DNA from: Pelosinus sp.
GTDB lineage: Bacteria; Bacillota; Negativicutes; DSM-13327
NCBI GenBank assembly: GCA_029239675.1
Contig: JARBUM010000004.1
Location: 1-64,000 of the forward strand
Direction of reading: 5' to 3'
DNA: 64,000 nt
Part shown: positions 62,007 to 64,000 of the stretch, one piece after another
Layout of the letters: each line of letters starts with the position of its first letter
How positions within the stretch are numbered: position 1 is the stretch's first letter
Translations under genes and position numbers: made by a program
Notes under the pieces: model-generated
Databases searched by the model: none
What the model saw: the letters and a program-made list of their open reading frames with translations, nothing else
What the model was told of the DNA's origin: nothing

Positions 62007-63994
62007 TTTTTCTTCTCCATTAATAAAATGCGTGCACTATTTAACACTACACCAATAGTCGCAGCATTATGGATAAGTGCCGAGACCATAGGGCTAGTCC
62101 TTCCAATGGCTCCCAACAGCATTGCCGCTGTATTAACAGCGATGGTCGTTGTAAAATTCTGCTGCACGATTTTCATTGTATTTTGTCCTAAATCAATCAT
62201 TTCAGGAATAATTAAGGGATCATCTGAGTTAATCGTCATCGCTGCAGATTCCACTGCAATATCCGTACGTCGCCCTCCCATGGCAACACCTACGTCGGCA
62301 AAGGCTAAAGCAGGAGCATCATTTATACCATCACCAATCATCATCACCTGAGAACCACGCTGTAATTTTGACACTAATAAGGCTTTGTCTGCAGGCAGAA
62401 CCTCTGCATGATAAGAGTCAATATCTAGCGTTCCAGCCACATGTTGTGCCACATTCTTACTGTCACCTGTAAGCATAACAATTTCGTCAATGCCGCTACG
62501 ACGTAAACGATTTATAGTTCTTTTCATATTTGGTCTTATTGGATCATTAATAACCAGCATACCTAGTAAGATTCCGTCACGAGCCACGTATACTACATTG
62601 TAGCCACAATCTGCATAGGTTTCTCCTCGTTCAACAGCAAATTGACATTCAACATTATTTTCTCGCATAAAAGGAATACTGCCAACTAGAATCTCACCAC
62701 CAGACACCTCTTCATAATCAGGTACATTAGCCTGGATACCCTTAGCTATAATAGTCTCCGTAGTAGTATGGGGTGGAACTTCCCAGCCTTGTTCCTCTAC
62801 ATAATCTAAAATAGCTGAAGCCAGAGGATGAGCAGAATGGAATTCTGCAGCTGCCGCTAATAGCACCAACTCTTTCTCCAATATACCTGTTGATGGCTCA
62901 ATTAATATAACCTTCGGAGTACCTACGGTAATCGTACCCGTTTTATCTAGAACAACCGTATTAATGCTGCCTAAGGCTTCTACATAGTTACCACCTTTAA
63001 TCAGCACCCCTCGTTTGGCAGCGTGCCCAATGGCTGCTGAAATTGCCGTAGCAGTAGAGAGTTTCAAGCCGCAAGAGTAATCAATAAACAATATATTAAG
63101 TACTCTTTGCCAATCTTTCGTAATTCCGTATACTAATCCTGCAGCAATAAAGGAAATCGGTACTAATTTCGTAGCCATCTGATCAGCAAAGTTTTGCACA
63201 GGTGCCCGCCGCGACTGAGCTTCTTCCACCATATGAACAATTCGTGCAAGAGCTGTAGCGTCTCCTACTTTTTCTACTATAATCTCTAAAAAACCATTTT
63301 TAACTACAGTTCCCGCATATACATAATCCCCGCTGGATTTCTCTACGGGAATATACTCACCTGTAATAGATGACTGATCAACCGCTGCTATACCATGTTT
63401 TACCCTACCATCAACACAAATCTTCTCTCCCAGATGTACACCAATATGATCTCCAGGTTTTAAACTCTCAACGGCTACTCGCCGTTCATGACCATCTGCT
63501 TCAATTTTCCAGGCATGAGGCTGATCTAGCCGCAGCATATCTGAAATATGATTGCGAGCCTTCTCTGCCGTATATGTTGTCAGCATTTCTGCCGCATTCG
63601 CTAACATTAATAAGGTTAGACTTGATTCAGGCTTACCTGATATAACCGATGCCAAGACTGCCGTAGCCGTGAGAGTATCCGCATTAGCCTGACGCTCTTT
63701 CACTAATCCCTTAATACCATTGCTAATAAAATTCCGTGCAACAAATAAGGTAAAAGCACTTCTAGCAAGATATATACCATTGAAAGCCATAGGAGAATAC
63801 ATGCGTAGTAACTGAAGTCCTACCAAACCTAAGCCAGCGGTAATCGCATCGCGTCGATACTCATTTACTTCAGAAGGCTTCTCTTTCTTTTTAGAGGATA
63901 CAGAATTCACTAGCTGTTTCTCACTAATGGCAACACCTTGAATGATCCTACTTATGATCTTCTTAGAAGGAACACCACAAGAGCGTACTGTCAT
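62003..63994 (-). CDS. P-type ATPase with SCG transmembrane motif (heavy-metal P1B-like); 5' end may extend past window
   Basis: 663 aa from an ATG at 63994; the frame stays open to the window edge, so the true start may lie outside. No CxxC HMA domain is seen. The usual CPC is replaced by SCG at 307-309 (IDYSCGLKLSTAT). Phospho-acceptor Asp350 in DKTGTITVG, HSAHPLASAI nucleotide motif and GDGINDAPA are intact. It is a metal pump of unknown specificity in the cytoplasmic membrane, followed by the HMA2-like and small membrane proteins. It is the third metal ATPase in this window. Confidence 0.85.
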   Translation of the reverse strand: MTVRSCGVPSKKIISRIIQGVAISEKQLVNSVSSKKKEKPSEVNEYRRDAITAGLGLVGLQLLRMYSPMAFNGIYLARSAFTLFVARNFISNGIKGLVKERQANADTLTATAVLASVISGKPESSLTLLMLANAAEMLTTYTAEKARNHISDMLRLDQPHAWKIEADGHERRVAVESLKPGDHIGVHLGEKICVDGRVKHGIAAVDQSSITGEYIPVEKSSGDYVYAGTVVKNGFLEIIVEKVGDATALARIVHMVEEAQSRRAPVQNFADQMATKLVPISFIAAGLVYGITKDWQRVLNILFIDYSCGLKLSTATAISAAIGHAAKRGVLIKGGNYVEALGSINTVVLDKTGTITVGTPKVILIEPSTGILEKELVLLAAAAEFHSAHPLASAILDYVEEQGWEVPPHTTTETIIAKGIQANVPDYEEVSGGEILVGSIPFMRENNVECQFAVERGETYADCGYNVVYVARDGILLGMLVINDPIRPNMKRTINRLRRSGIDEIVMLTGDSKNVAQHVAGTLDIDSYHAEVLPADKALLVSKLQRGSQVMMIGDGINDAPALAFADVGVAMGGRRTDIAVESAAMTINSDDPLIIPEMIDLGQNTMKIVQQNFTTTIAVNTAAMLLGAIGRTSPMVSALIHNAATIGVVLNSARILLMEKKK

Positions 63995-64000
63995 ATGCCC

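Noticed and set aside
1-64000. CRISPR arrays, insertion sequences, prophage or integrase genes
   Set aside because: No regularly spaced repeats, transposase, recombinase or phage structural genes were found on either strand.

Overview
The window looks like a chromosomal stretch of a low-GC, anaerobic, Gram-positive-type bacterium. The most likely source is a member of the Negativicutes (Sporomusaceae, Pelosinus/Sporomusa-like). This is an inference from gene content: a Na+-pump decarboxylase cluster with tiny membrane subunits, reverse rubrerythrin, a split lysine exporter, DUF362 ferredoxin-like proteins, DUF1540, strong AGGAGG-type ribosome binding sites and TTGACA/TATAAT promoters. I saw no rRNA, tRNA, CRISPR array, prophage or intact insertion sequence. 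The window is dense accessory and housekeeping chromosome, with many very clear hairpin terminators.

Layout. 1-8.6 kb: a MarR regulator (cut by the left edge) divergent from an AcuI/YhdH-type reductase, a pair of related intergenic hairpins, a CBS-pair protein, a LysR-MFS pair, a DUF362 iron-sulfur protein, an HsmA-like membrane protein, a two-gene LysO exporter and an aldo/keto reductase. 8.8-12.7 kb: a hotdog thioesterase, then a beta/gamma/biotin-carrier set of a Na+-translocating decarboxylase with two extra microproteins (39 and 53 aa) but no carboxyltransferase alpha subunit, then an Old Yellow Enzyme. 12.7-15.2 kb: a sulfonate/nitrate-type ABC importer. 15.4-24.5 kb: metal efflux, with a MarR-P-type ATPase operon and a CadC-CadA operon, separated by a MarR-YczE operon, an unknown protein, a GNAT protein and a CBO0543-like membrane protein. 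24.6-25.5 kb: DUF1540 and reverse rubrerythrin.

25.7-32.9 kb: an FbpABC/AfuABC-type importer followed by an overlapping three-gene unit of PhnD-like lipoprotein, histidine kinase and LuxR-type response regulator, which probably senses a phosphorylated or anionic solute and controls the importer. 33-44 kb: TANGO2-like protein, an LDH-family 2-hydroxyacid dehydrogenase, a glyoxalase-fold protein, an NhaC antiporter, cytoplasmic alpha-amylase, small stress proteins, a secreted protein, a DMT transporter, a PEBP-like protein, a second DUF362 protein and a tandem ferritin-like protein.

44.4-51 kb: an unusual IMP dehydrogenase of the Tritrichomonas foetus type, an arsenite methyltransferase fused to an ArsN2-like acetyltransferase with its own cysteine-containing MarR regulator, and a Ni/Co ECF transporter. 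51-61 kb: a secreted PrcB-like protein, 6-phosphogluconate dehydrogenase, HAD phosphatase, a siroheme nitrite/sulfite reductase with an attenuator-like leader, a CheY-CheX/CheX pair, an acyl-CoA ligase and a eukaryotic-type hexokinase. 61-64 kb: a P-type ATPase with SCG in place of CPC, overlapping an HMA2-like protein and followed by a small membrane protein; this operon runs off the right edge.

The strongest second-look items are the T. foetus-type IMPDH (active-site residues match even in numbering), the ArsM-ArsN2 fusion with a Cys-Cys MarR, the nirA leader hairpin, the PhnD-like/HK/RR sensor unit beside the ABC importer, the alpha-less decarboxylase cluster with two microproteins, and the SCG P-type ATPase operon.
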